Positions 33,776 to 42,012 of a DNA stretch of 64,000 nucleotides are shown here, piece after piece (within the stretch, counting starts at the first letter, position 1; the number at the start of each line of letters is the position of its first letter). The stretch spans positions 248,001-312,000 of the forward strand of contig CANMIL010000004.1 in assembly GCA_947497895.1 (NCBI GenBank). Direction: 5' to 3'. Source of the stretch: an uncultured Tenacibaculum sp. (GTDB lineage: Bacteria; Bacteroidota; Bacteroidia; Flavobacteriales; Flavobacteriaceae). The notes below the pieces were generated by a model. That model saw nothing but the letters and a program-made list of their open reading frames with translations. It searched no databases and was not told where the DNA came from. Made by a program: the position numbers and the translations under genes.

Positions 33776-34588
33776 TTATGCTTCCTGAAGTTTCATATCT
33801 GTACTTTCAAAGATTTTATCCGCTGATTTAGCGATAAAACCTGAATACAACTCCCCATTATCCATTGGATAACGAAAAGCGAACTCATAGTAACAAGAAG
33901 TTATTTCTTTAGTTAATTCTTGAAAGTCAACAGGAATTTTGTCGGCTAAAACGCTTGATTGCTCAAGTAACTGCTCAGGAGTACCTTTTATTTCTCCCCC
34001 CGAAGCATTCATTTTAAATCCGTTTTCTTTCAAAAATTCATTAACCTCTTGTAACGATTCGAAAGTACTTAATCGATTTACATCAACTGTAAAATGATTA
34101 GAACAGAAACCATTCACATATAACCAAGCAGCATACTCGCTTTCTTTTTGTAATTTTTCATACAGCTCTAAACTCGGTTGTTCCCATAATCGACCTTTAA
34201 AAACCAAATCAGCAGGATTTAACTCCTCCGATGGTACACTATCAATCAACCTAGTTACCTCATTTTGTAATGCCTCCGAAAACTCATTTGTTTTTAACTG
34301 ACTAATAAAAACTCTTGGAGCGTCTTTATCAGTTTTATGTTCATAATGCTTTGCATATAATTTCTTAGTTTCGAACGTATAATCTCCCTTTTCTTCATAA
34401 CCAGCAACTAAAAATGGCGTTGCCAATACCTCTATATTTACTCTTTCATCATCAAAAGTTCTAAAGGCCACATGGTCATTAAAAACCGTATTCCCTTTAT
34501 TCGTAAATAAATCTTTAATTTTTTGAGCAGAAGGCGTTCTATCCGTATACTCATTCCATAATTTGTCGAAAATTGTTATTACATCCAT
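33776..34588 (-). CDS. DUF1338/HglS-like 2-oxoadipate dioxygenase-decarboxylase candidate, 270 aa
   Basis: Member of the DUF1338 family. The best-studied member, HglS, converts 2-oxoadipate to D-2-hydroxyglutarate with Fe(II) and O2 in lysine breakdown. The metal-binding His and neighbouring Arg of that family appear as FNDHVAFRTFDD (H39, R43), a second His as FCSNHFTVD (about H162), and a late Glu in YYEFAFRYPMDN. The protein is a short form (270 aa against about 460 for HglS). Its position, divergent from an Lrp regulator and a YdiJ-type 2-hydroxyacid dehydrogenase, fits the same pathway: the product of one enzyme would be the substrate of the other. The substrate in this organism is inferred. 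Confidence 0.78.
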   Translation of the reverse strand: MDVITIFDKLWNEYTDRTPSAQKIKDLFTNKGNTVFNDHVAFRTFDDERVNIEVLATPFLVAGYEEKGDYTFETKKLYAKHYEHKTDKDAPRVFISQLKTNEFSEALQNEVTRLIDSVPSEELNPADLVFKGRLWEQPSLELYEKLQKESEYAAWLYVNGFCSNHFTVDVNRLSTFESLQEVNEFLKENGFKMNASGGEIKGTPEQLLEQSSVLADKIPVDFQELTKEITSCYYEFAFRYPMDNGELYSGFIAKSADKIFESTDMKLQEA

Positions 34589-34624
34589 AACTAAACATTT
34601 TATTCACTACGTGAGATTAAATAC

Positions 34625-34647
34625 TCGACGTGTTCGTCGATTTTTTT
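34625..34647. other. GC-rich hairpin with T7 in divergent region
   Basis: TCGACG and CGTCGA, loop TGTT, followed by seven T in the plus direction. It lies in the probable 5' leader of the DUF1338 gene and upstream of lrp. It could be a terminator for plus-strand transcription or a leader structure; I cannot tell which. Confidence 0.5.
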
Positions 34648-34773
34648 ATAAAAATTAGCTCAAAACTCTTACTTTATCCTCTTTTAAGAATTTATGATAC
34701 AAAAATAAATCATTTTACTTCTTTAAAAACCAAATAACAACTAAATTTACACTCATAAACACTGTTTTATGTT

Positions 34774-34796
34774 AAATTGATTTTAAAAATCAATTT
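34774..34796. promoter_or_regulatory. Candidate Lrp operator, 23-bp palindrome
   Basis: AAATTGATTTT and AAAATCAATTT around a single central A form a perfect 11-bp inverted repeat. It sits 41-63 bp upstream of the Lrp-family gene start, between the divergent DUF1338 gene and lrp. AT-rich palindromes of this kind suit Lrp/AsnC dimers. Binding is inferred. Confidence 0.55.
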
Positions 34797-34836
34797 CATT
34801 ATACAAACATGTTTTTAAACCTTATTTAAATCCGCC

Positions 34837-35295
34837 ATGGACAATCAATTTGATTATATCGATCAACAGATACTGATTAAACTTCGATCAGATGCCAGAA
34901 AAGCCTTTTCTCAAATTGCAGAAGAGCTGAACGTCTCTAACTCTCTGATACATCAACGAATAAAAAAATTAACAAACGATAAAGTCATAAAAAATGCAGA
35001 ATTTATCCTTGATGAGAAAAAATTAGGTTATAAGACAAAATCGTACACTGGAATTCGATTACGTGAAGCCAGATTTGCTAAAAGTGTAATGAAAGAATTA
35101 GAAAAAATAGAAGAAATCGTAGAATGTAATTTTGTTTCAGGTAATTATGCTATTTTTATTCTCATTTTTGCAAAAGACAATGAACACTTGCAAAAAATAT
35201 TATATGACAAGGTTCATTTAATAAACGGAGTGGCGGGCACTGATACATTTATTTCATTTGACACTTGCTTTAAACGTAATTTACCTATAAAGTAA
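34837..35295 (+). CDS. Lrp/AsnC-family transcriptional regulator, 152 aa
   Basis: Feast/famine regulator. The N-terminal winged HTH is DYIDQQILIKLRSDARKAFS followed by QIAEELNVSNSLIHQRIKKL (residues 5-45). The C-terminal RAM ligand-binding domain begins at YTGIRLREA and includes VECNFVSGNYAIFILIFAKD (about 101-120), with GTDTFISFDTCF at the end. The length is standard. It stops 2 bp before the dehydrogenase gene, so the two are one operon, and it is divergent from the DUF1338 gene. It probably senses an amino acid or oxo-acid and controls both sides through the palindrome at 34774-34796. Confidence 0.9.
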   Translation: MDNQFDYIDQQILIKLRSDARKAFSQIAEELNVSNSLIHQRIKKLTNDKVIKNAEFILDEKKLGYKTKSYTGIRLREARFAKSVMKELEKIEEIVECNFVSGNYAIFILIFAKDNEHLQKILYDKVHLINGVAGTDTFISFDTCFKRNLPIK

Positions 35296-35297
35296 CA

Positions 35298-38192
35298 ATG
35301 GACAACAAACTTAACTATTTACATCAATCGCTAGAAGGGGAAGTTCTTTTTGATAATTTACATAAAAATATTTATGCCACGGATGCTTCTGTATATCGGA
35401 AAATTCCTTTGGCAGTAGCTTATCCTAAAAATAAGGAAGATATTAAAAAGCTAATTGCTTTTGCCAATGAAAATGCCATTACCTTAATTCCAAGAACCGC
35501 TGGAACCTCACTCGCTGGACAATGCGTGGGAGATGGAATTGTTGTTGATGTTTCAAAATACTTTACAAACATGTTAGCCTTCGATGAGACTGCAAAAACC
35601 ATTACCGTAGAACCTGGAATTATTCGAGACGACTTAAATAGGTTCTTAAAACCTTATGGTTTATTTTTCGGACCAAATACCTCAACATCCAACCGCTGTA
35701 TGATTGGGGGAATGGTAGGTAATAATTCGTCAGGAAGCACCTCTATTCAATATGGTGTTACTCGTGATAAAGTTGTTGCTATTGGTGGTTTATTGAGTGA
35801 TGGTAGTGAAGTTTCTTTTTATGAAATCAGTTCTCAAGAATTTAAACAAAAAAGACTTGAACAAACTTTAGAAGGAAAAATTTACAAAGCAATTTATAAT
35901 GAATTATCACAACCAAGTATTCAACAAGAAATAATTAAAGAATTTCCGAAAGAAAGCATTCATAGAAGAAATACTGGATATGCTGTAGATGAATTTTTAC
36001 ACTCTGATTTATTCGGTGGAACTGGTACCGCAATTAATCCAGCCAAATTTTTATCAGGAAGCGAAGGAACTTTAGTTTTTTCAACTGCTATTACTATTCA
36101 ACTGGATGATCTTCCTCCTAGCCATAGCATAATGGTTTGTCCACATTTTACGAGTGTAAACGATAGTTTAAAGGCAACTGTTACAGCCATGAATCATAAT
36201 TTATATACTTGTGAGCTCATGGACAAAGTGATTCTTGATTGTACAAAAAACAATCGTGAACAAGCAAAAAACAGGTTCTTTTTGCAAGGTGATCCTGAAG
36301 CTGTTTTAATGCTCGAAGTTAGTGCTAATTCAATTGAAGATACAGAAATTTTAGCTGATAAGTTGATTGATGATTTAAAAGCCAATGGCTTCGGATATCA
36401 TCATCCGAAAGTATATGGTGATGATATACATAAAGTTCATTACTTGCGTAAAGCAGGTTTAGGCTTACTTGGAAATATGGTTGGTGATATGAAAGCTGTT
36501 GCTTGTATAGAAGATACGGCAGTTGCTTTAGAAGATTTACCCGAATATATAGAAGAATTTACTCAGATTATGACAAAGTACGAGCAAGAAGCTGTTTATT
36601 ATGCTCATGCTGGTGCTGGAGAACTACACTTACGACCTATTTTAAATTTAAAGAAACAAGAAGATGTCGTTTTATTCAGAAAGATTACCACAGAAACTGC
36701 TGAATTAGTTAAGAAATATAAAGGCTCGTTTAGTGGTGAGCATGGTGATGGTATTGTTCGTGCCGAGTTCATTCCTTTAATGATCGGTCAAAAGAACTAT
36801 GAATTATTACGAAGAATAAAAAAGGCTTTCGATCCAAATAATGTGTTCAACAAAGGTAAAATCACCGATGCCTATGCAATGGATGAAAACCTACGTTATG
36901 AAATTGATCGTGCAGAACCTAATATTACCACTATACAAGATTTTTCTGATAGTGAAGGTATTTTAAAATTAGCAGAAAAATGTAATGGATCAGGTGATTG
37001 CCGTAAATCTCCAGAAGCTGGAGGTACTTTGTGTCCAAGTTATCGTGCCACTAGAAACGAAAAAGAAACTACAAGAGCAAGAGCCAATACATTAAGAGAG
37101 GTCCTTACTAATAATAACGCAAAAAACAAATTTGATTCAAAAGAGTTAAAACAAGTTTTAGACTTATGCCTCAGTTGTAAGGCCTGTGCGAGTGAATGCC
37201 CAAGTAATGTTGACATCGCTTCAATGAAAGCGGAATTTTTGTATCAATACCAAGAAACTAATGGATATTCTTTCAGAAGTAAGTTATTCGCAAACAACGC
37301 TAAATACAATAAGTTAGGGAGTAAATTTCCCGCATTAACAAACTTTTTTACCAATACATTGTTAGCTAAAAAGGTTATGGGAGTAGCTCCAAAGAGAACG
37401 GTACCTAAATTAGCAAAACAATCATTAAAAGCTTGGTTAAAAAATCATCAAGAAACAATCTCAGAAAAAGTTGTTTATCTTTTTAATGATGAATTCACCA
37501 ATTATTACGATACGGAAATTGGAAAAGATACCGTTTTCGTTTTAGAAAAACTCGGCTACCAAGTAAAGATCAGTAATCATGAAGAAAGTGGTCGTAGTTA
37601 TATTTCAAAAGGATTCTTAAAAGAAGCCAAAGATATTGCCAATAAAAATGTGGCTATTTTTAAAGATTTGATTAGTAAAAATTCGCCATTAGTGGGTATT
37701 GAACCTTCAGCAATATTAACCTTTAGAGATGAATATATTCGATTAGCAGACGATAAAGAATCTGCAAAGAGAATTGCCGACAATACCTTTACTATCGAAG
37801 AATTTTTAGCGAATGAACATGAAAATAATCACATTGACACATCGTTATTTACGACTGAAACAAAGCATTTAAAAATTCATGGTCATTGTCATCAGAAAGC
37901 TTTGTCAAGTACGCACTCCTCATTTAAAGTATTGAATATTCCAAAGAACTTCAAGGTTACCATTATGAATACTGGGTGCTGTGGAATGGCTGGATCTTTT
38001 GGTTACGAAAAAGAGCATTATGAGGTAAGCATGCAAGTTGGAGAGGATACTCTTTTTCCAAAGGTTAGAAACTGTGATAAGGACACAGAAATTGTGGCTG
38101 CTGGTACAAGTTGTAGACATCAAATTTATGATGGAACATACCGTATTGCTAAACACCCTGTAAGTATTTTGAAAGAAGCTTTATTAAGTTAA
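35298..38192 (+). CDS. FAD/Fe-S 2-hydroxyacid dehydrogenase, YdiJ/D-2-hydroxyglutarate dehydrogenase type, 964 aa
   Basis: Large fusion dehydrogenase. It has an FAD_binding_4 (PCMH) domain with PRTAGTSLAGQCVGDGIVVD (about residues 68-87) and SNRCMIGGMVGNNSSGSTS. An FAD-oxidase_C domain follows, ending in SGEHGDGIVRAEFIPL (about 483). A cysteine-rich region at CNGSGDCRKS and GGTLCPSYRATR precedes a 4Fe-4S motif CLSCKACASECP (about 631). Last are CCG-type motifs HGHCHQKAL and NTGCCGMAGSFGYE near 860-900. This is the layout of YdiJ and of bacterial D-2-hydroxyglutarate dehydrogenases (about 1000 aa). D-lactate or another 2-hydroxyacid remains possible. Pairing with the DUF1338 enzyme favours D-2-hydroxyglutarate to 2-oxoglutarate, feeding the TCA cycle. 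Confidence 0.87.
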   Translation: MDNKLNYLHQSLEGEVLFDNLHKNIYATDASVYRKIPLAVAYPKNKEDIKKLIAFANENAITLIPRTAGTSLAGQCVGDGIVVDVSKYFTNMLAFDETAKTITVEPGIIRDDLNRFLKPYGLFFGPNTSTSNRCMIGGMVGNNSSGSTSIQYGVTRDKVVAIGGLLSDGSEVSFYEISSQEFKQKRLEQTLEGKIYKAIYNELSQPSIQQEIIKEFPKESIHRRNTGYAVDEFLHSDLFGGTGTAINPAKFLSGSEGTLVFSTAITIQLDDLPPSHSIMVCPHFTSVNDSLKATVTAMNHNLYTCELMDKVILDCTKNNREQAKNRFFLQGDPEAVLMLEVSANSIEDTEILADKLIDDLKANGFGYHHPKVYGDDIHKVHYLRKAGLGLLGNMVGDMKAVACIEDTAVALEDLPEYIEEFTQIMTKYEQEAVYYAHAGAGELHLRPILNLKKQEDVVLFRKITTETAELVKKYKGSFSGEHGDGIVRAEFIPLMIGQKNYELLRRIKKAFDPNNVFNKGKITDAYAMDENLRYEIDRAEPNITTIQDFSDSEGILKLAEKCNGSGDCRKSPEAGGTLCPSYRATRNEKETTRARANTLREVLTNNNAKNKFDSKELKQVLDLCLSCKACASECPSNVDIASMKAEFLYQYQETNGYSFRSKLFANNAKYNKLGSKFPALTNFFTNTLLAKKVMGVAPKRTVPKLAKQSLKAWLKNHQETISEKVVYLFNDEFTNYYDTEIGKDTVFVLEKLGYQVKISNHEESGRSYISKGFLKEAKDIANKNVAIFKDLISKNSPLVGIEPSAILTFRDEYIRLADDKESAKRIADNTFTIEEFLANEHENNHIDTSLFTTETKHLKIHGHCHQKALSSTHSSFKVLNIPKNFKVTIMNTGCCGMAGSFGYEKEHYEVSMQVGEDTLFPKVRNCDKDTEIVAAGTSCRHQIYDGTYRIAKHPVSILKEALLS

Positions 38193-38382
38193 TAACTAAT
38201 TTTCGGATATTATTGAGGCTATGTGTAAACAGTTAACACTTCACAAATAAGTTTTAACTTACAATAAAATCGTTACTAATTAGCAAACCATCGTCACAAA
38301 ACACACAAGAAGCTAGCAAACAACAAGTTATACGATAATTATTTCGTATTTTTAACTATTGTGTAATATAAATTTACCTAAT

Positions 38383-38838
38383 ATGTCTAAAAACAAAATA
38401 ATCATTAACAACGCGTTGTTGATTTTTGCTGGCATTGTTGGTTTCTTCTTTATTATGAAAATTTCAGGATTAGATAATGTTTCTGAACTCCGTTTTTTAA
38501 ATTTTGTTTTTGTGTTCTGGGGAATAAACAGAGCTATAAAAACAAACATTAAAACGAATCAAGAAACGCTGTATTTTGAAAATCTATTAATAGGTGCAGG
38601 AACCTCGATTTTGGCAGTAGGACTGACCATTGTTGGACTAGTAATTTACGTTTCATTTATTGATGGAGCATTTTTAAATGTCCTAGAAGACTCCTCTTTT
38701 TGGGGTAAAAACTTGAGTTTACCTCTTGTTATTTTTGCATTAGCAATTGAAGGAATCGCTTCTTCTGTTACTTGTGCTTTTATTTTAATGCAATATTACA
38801 AAAACTACAAAGTTTCAAATACCGCATTAGTATCTTAA
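38383..38838 (+). CDS. Four-helix integral membrane protein, 151 aa
   Basis: Hydrophobic protein with about four transmembrane segments (NALLIFAGIVGFFFIMK, LRFLNFVFVFWGINRA, AGTSILAVGLTIVGLVIYVS, LPLVIFALAIEGIASSVTCA). I place the start at the ATG at 38383 (MSKNKIIINN) rather than at the upstream TTG at 38359. The layout is reminiscent of DUF4199-type Flavobacteria membrane proteins, but I cannot confirm the family. It is monocistronic and ends in a bidirectional terminator shared with the OmpA-family gene. The function is unknown. Confidence 0.65.
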   Translation: MSKNKIIINNALLIFAGIVGFFFIMKISGLDNVSELRFLNFVFVFWGINRAIKTNIKTNQETLYFENLLIGAGTSILAVGLTIVGLVIYVSFIDGAFLNVLEDSSFWGKNLSLPLVIFALAIEGIASSVTCAFILMQYYKNYKVSNTALVS

Positions 38839-38855
38839 TTAATTAGTATAAAATT

Positions 38856-38887
38856 AAAGAAGGCGGTTTTAATAGAACCGCCTTTTT
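38856..38887. terminator. Bidirectional terminator
   Basis: AAGGCGGTT (38860-38868) and AACCGCCTT (38876-38884) form a GC-rich stem with T-runs on both strands, between convergent genes. Confidence 0.9.
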
Positions 38888-38913
38888 CAATTTAATTAAC
38901 TTATATTGTTTGT

Positions 38914-39777
38914 TTAAGGTTCTAATACCTCTTCTCTTGCCATTAAACCGAAAAACTTATCTAGGTTAGGCAAAATCATAATTTTAGTACGTCTGTTTCT
39001 CGCTCTATTCTTACTTGTGTTGTTTTCAACCAAAGGAACAGAAGATCCTCTTCCTGCTGCAATTAATCTATCAGATTCAATTCCATACTTTTTCTCCAAT
39101 ACTCTTACAATTGAAGTTGCTCTTTTCACACTTAAATCCCAGTTATCTTCGATTACCTCATTTCTAATTGGTCTTGAGTCAGTATGACCTTCAATCATTA
39201 CTTCCATACTTGGCTCTGATTTAATAATGTCAGCTAATTTTTTAAGAATTCTGTGTGCTTTTCTGTTTACTCTATAGCTCGCCGTATTAAATAACATCTT
39301 ATCTGATACAGAAATCATAACTACCGTATTATCAATATTAATATCAACATCGTCAGTATTCTCTAAATCAGAAGTATCTATCGATTTCTTTAAACTATGT
39401 GAAACTGCCAAATTCATTGAATCTTGCAATGTTTGAGCCTTTGCTAGCTCTGCTTGATCCACGTTCTTAAGTGTTTCTCTCATTTTCCTTTTCATAGAGT
39501 TTGAAATCACAGTATTTCCTACAACATCCAATTTTACATCATTTTCTTTCTGTAAGTCAGAATTGATATCTCTTAATGAATTTAATTTGTTGTTATAGTT
39601 TTCTACTCTCTTTTCAATTTTAGCAAATCGCTGTTCAAGCTGTTCTTTTTCTAATCTGGTTTTTTGCAATGTCCCACGAGTATTTTTATACTTTTCCTCT
39701 AAGGCAACATACTTTTTTTTCGGCACACAAGAAGTCATTAATAAAGTTGCCGTAATAAATAACGCTAGTTTTTTCAT
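38914..39777 (-). CDS. OmpA-family lipoprotein with coiled-coil stalk, 287 aa
   Basis: SPII lipoprotein (lipobox LLMTSCVPKK, Cys17). Residues about 25-80 form a long coiled coil (RLEKEQLEQRFAKIEKRVEN), and the C-terminal 125 residues are an OmpA-like peptidoglycan-binding domain: FNTASYRVNRKAHRILKKLA, VMIEGHTDSRPI, then LSVKRATSIVRVLEKKYGIE and NRARNRRTKIMI. The peptidoglycan-binding Asp and Arg (GHTDSRP and NRRTKI) are present. It would tether the outer membrane to the cell wall. It is monocistronic; 232 bp upstream hold no other gene. Confidence 0.88.
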   Translation of the reverse strand: MKKLALFITATLLMTSCVPKKKYVALEEKYKNTRGTLQKTRLEKEQLEQRFAKIEKRVENYNNKLNSLRDINSDLQKENDVKLDVVGNTVISNSMKRKMRETLKNVDQAELAKAQTLQDSMNLAVSHSLKKSIDTSDLENTDDVDINIDNTVVMISVSDKMLFNTASYRVNRKAHRILKKLADIIKSEPSMEVMIEGHTDSRPIRNEVIEDNWDLSVKRATSIVRVLEKKYGIESDRLIAAGRGSSVPLVENNTSKNRARNRRTKIMILPNLDKFFGLMAREEVLEP

Positions 39778-40009
39778 CTGTTTATCTTTAGTGTTAATCG
39801 TCAGATGTAACCATTTTTTACAATAATTATTTCATTCAAACTATGCAATCCAATAACTATTCTAAAAGATAGGTTTCATTATCAATTAGTTTTAGGTTAA
39901 ACAACCAAAATCTAATTTCCCCTACTAAACAAAATCTAGCTCATTAAATTTTTAACTTAATAGCAACAATAAAAATAACGATATATAAAGTGAAAATCGA
40001 ATATCTCAA

Positions 40010-40540
40010 TTACTGAAATAATTGAAAACAAATGAATTTTGAAAAGCTTTCTTTTTTATAAATGCTATGCCCTCCTTCTAAAGTAATTTTATTCAAACCA
40101 AGTTCCTCAAACCAACTATTTTCAGGAGCGTAAGTATCATTATTTCCAAAATATAAATCAATTTTACAGTCTGGCTTTTCTTTTTCATAACGAAGTCTGG
40201 TAGATGAAATACATATCAAATTTGAAACTAAATTCGTTTCAACAGCATATTTCCAACCAATAGTTCCTCCAACACTAAACCCTAATAGAATTGAGTTCTC
40301 AGATATTTCTTCCAATTTTAACTTTTCAACCGCTCTGTCTATTCCTCCATTCACAAATTCGTTATGAATCAATTCCTCCTCTTCTATAGAGGAATCAATA
40401 TTTGCTAATTCTCGAACATCATAGAAGATAATTTCAAATTTATTTCTTAGCTCTAAAACGTAATTATAAACCCAATCGATATTCTTACTCCCCCATAAAT
40501 CAGATAGTATAATTAGTTTTTTCCTTTCTGTGCTCATCAT
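40010..40540 (-). CDS. Small alpha/beta hydrolase, 176 aa
   Basis: Compact alpha/beta-hydrolase-fold protein with no signal peptide. The nucleophile elbow is LLGFSVGGTIGW (Ser about 93), the acid is in FGNNDTYAPE, and the His is in LEGGHSIYKK. The triad order and spacing are right for an esterase, thioesterase or dienelactone hydrolase-like enzyme. A start at the second Met is equally possible. The gene begins 2 bp after the CtlX gene ends, so it is translationally coupled. The substrate is unknown; a link to citrulline/arginine use is only contextual. Confidence 0.75.
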   Translation of the reverse strand: MMSTERKKLIILSDLWGSKNIDWVYNYVLELRNKFEIIFYDVRELANIDSSIEEEELIHNEFVNGGIDRAVEKLKLEEISENSILLGFSVGGTIGWKYAVETNLVSNLICISSTRLRYEKEKPDCKIDLYFGNNDTYAPENSWFEELGLNKITLEGGHSIYKKESFSKFICFQLFQ

Positions 40541-40542
40541 AA

Positions 40543-41475
40543 CTATTGTTTAGGTAAAAAAACTTCTGCCATCATACAACGTGCACTTCCTCCCCCACAG
40601 GTCTCAATTGTTTCCAACGAACTATGAAGAATCTCACAATATTTTTGAATACTATTTCGTTGATTGGTACTCAAAGAATTAAATGCGGAAGAACTCATCA
40701 CCAAATATTTTTTGTTCGCATGCCCCTTTACTTGCAACATATTTCCAGCGAATTGAGTTACCTGTTTTTCCGTTATTGCAATCACTTCTTTCCCATCCGA
40801 TTTTAAGTGTTTTAACAGGTTCTTCTTTTCTTTTTTATCATCAATAGCCTCTAAACAAACGATTGCAAATTTTTCAGCTACACACATCATGACATTGGTA
40901 TGGTAAATAGGCTCTCTTTCTCCATTCACAGTTTGATTTGCTACAAAAATTACTGGGGTATATTCAAAGTCTTCGCAAAATTCAATAAATAATTCTTCGT
41001 CTGCACGAGGTGACAATGCGCAATAGGCTTTTCTATTTTGTCTATCTAAAATCATACTACCTGTTCCTTCTAAAAAATACCCTTCTTCCTCAGCTTCTGA
41101 ATAATCGATCACATTCTCTATTTGAAAACCTCTTTCTTCTAAAGTTTCTAATACATCTTCCCTTCTTTCATACCTTCTATTTTCAGCAAACATTGGATAA
41201 ATTCCTACATCACCATTTTCATGAAACGAAACCCAGTTATTAGGAAATAATGCATCAGGTGTACTTGGCTCCTCAGTATCATTAATTACAATGACCTCAA
41301 CACCTGTCTCACGCAATTTTACCACAAAATTATCAAATTCTTGTTGCGCTTTTGCATTAACCGCTGCAGGTAATAGAGACACTTTTTGTTGATAATAATT
41401 ATTTACTGCTGTTTGTTCATTCATCCTAAAACTAGCTGGACGAACCATTACTAAGGTATTTGTAATTTGTTTCAT
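40543..41475 (-). CDS. ctlX: CtlX-type citrulline hydrolase / arginine deiminase-related protein, 310 aa
   Basis: Member of the guanidino-group modifying (GME) superfamily, CtlX branch. CtlX proteins are reported to hydrolyse citrulline to ornithine, CO2 and ammonia. Conserved features are TLVMVRPASFRMNEQTAVNN at the N-terminus, DALFPNNWVSFHENG with the substrate-binding Asp/Asn, EGTGSMILDR, and the catalytic Cys region ETCGGGSARCMMAEVF at the C-terminus. The His is in YHTNVMMCV. The length (about 310) is right. It precedes an alpha/beta hydrolase in a two-gene operon. Arginase is also encoded in the window at 51050-52003, so both routes release ornithine. Annotation as a dimethylarginine hydrolase-type amidinotransferase is the main alternative. 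Confidence 0.85.
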   Translation of the reverse strand: MKQITNTLVMVRPASFRMNEQTAVNNYYQQKVSLLPAAVNAKAQQEFDNFVVKLRETGVEVIVINDTEEPSTPDALFPNNWVSFHENGDVGIYPMFAENRRYERREDVLETLEERGFQIENVIDYSEAEEEGYFLEGTGSMILDRQNRKAYCALSPRADEELFIEFCEDFEYTPVIFVANQTVNGEREPIYHTNVMMCVAEKFAIVCLEAIDDKKEKKNLLKHLKSDGKEVIAITEKQVTQFAGNMLQVKGHANKKYLVMSSSAFNSLSTNQRNSIQKYCEILHSSLETIETCGGGSARCMMAEVFLPKQ

Positions 41476-41603
41476 GTGATAATCTCCTGTTAAAACGTTC
41501 CTTCTTATTTGCGAAATTATAAAAAGAAATTATACTTTCGATTCTCTAATTATAACGTTGTTATTCTTACATGATGCTGTAGATGATTTTTTAAATTCAA
41601 ATC

Positions 41604-41936
41604 CTACACCTCAGCATGTGCTTGAGTATTGATAGAACTTAAAATCTCTTCTGTTATATCTTTTCCCCCTTTGAAATTATTATACAAAGCTCCGATAGTA
41701 TAAATAGGTCCCCATGGAATACCCCACCAACCTAAGAAAAAGGTCAGTAAAGACAAACCTATACTATTTTTTATAGTTGATTCACCAGCACGAACAAAAT
41801 ACACATCACTGCTTCTTTTGAACGTCATGATAATAATTGAGATACAATATTGAAAAACTACGAATTTTGCGCCTTTTTGAAGTTCTCTGTTTATTTGATC
41901 AGTAGAAAGCCCTTCTATGTTTCTAATTTTAGCCAT
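41604..41936 (-). CDS. Small membrane protein of unknown function, 110 aa
   Basis: Protein with two hydrophobic segments, KFVVFQYCISIIIMTF (about 24-39) and SIGLSLLTFFLGWWGIPWGP (about 58-77), and polar ends. The segment FFLGWWGIPWGPIYTIGALY is rich in Trp, Gly and Pro and probably lies at the membrane interface. Related proteins of about 110 aa occur in many bacteria without assigned function, as far as I can recall. It is monocistronic, between the ctlX operon and the thi operon, with no recognisable operon partner. Confidence 0.6.
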   Translation of the reverse strand: MAKIRNIEGLSTDQINRELQKGAKFVVFQYCISIIIMTFKRSSDVYFVRAGESTIKNSIGLSLLTFFLGWWGIPWGPIYTIGALYNNFKGGKDITEEILSSINTQAHAEV

Positions 41937-42012
41937 TTCGATTTGATTTAGTTAGTTTTCTTTTGATTTTATTGGAACAATTTACTAAATAATCGAATAA
42001 AGTCTAAACTGA

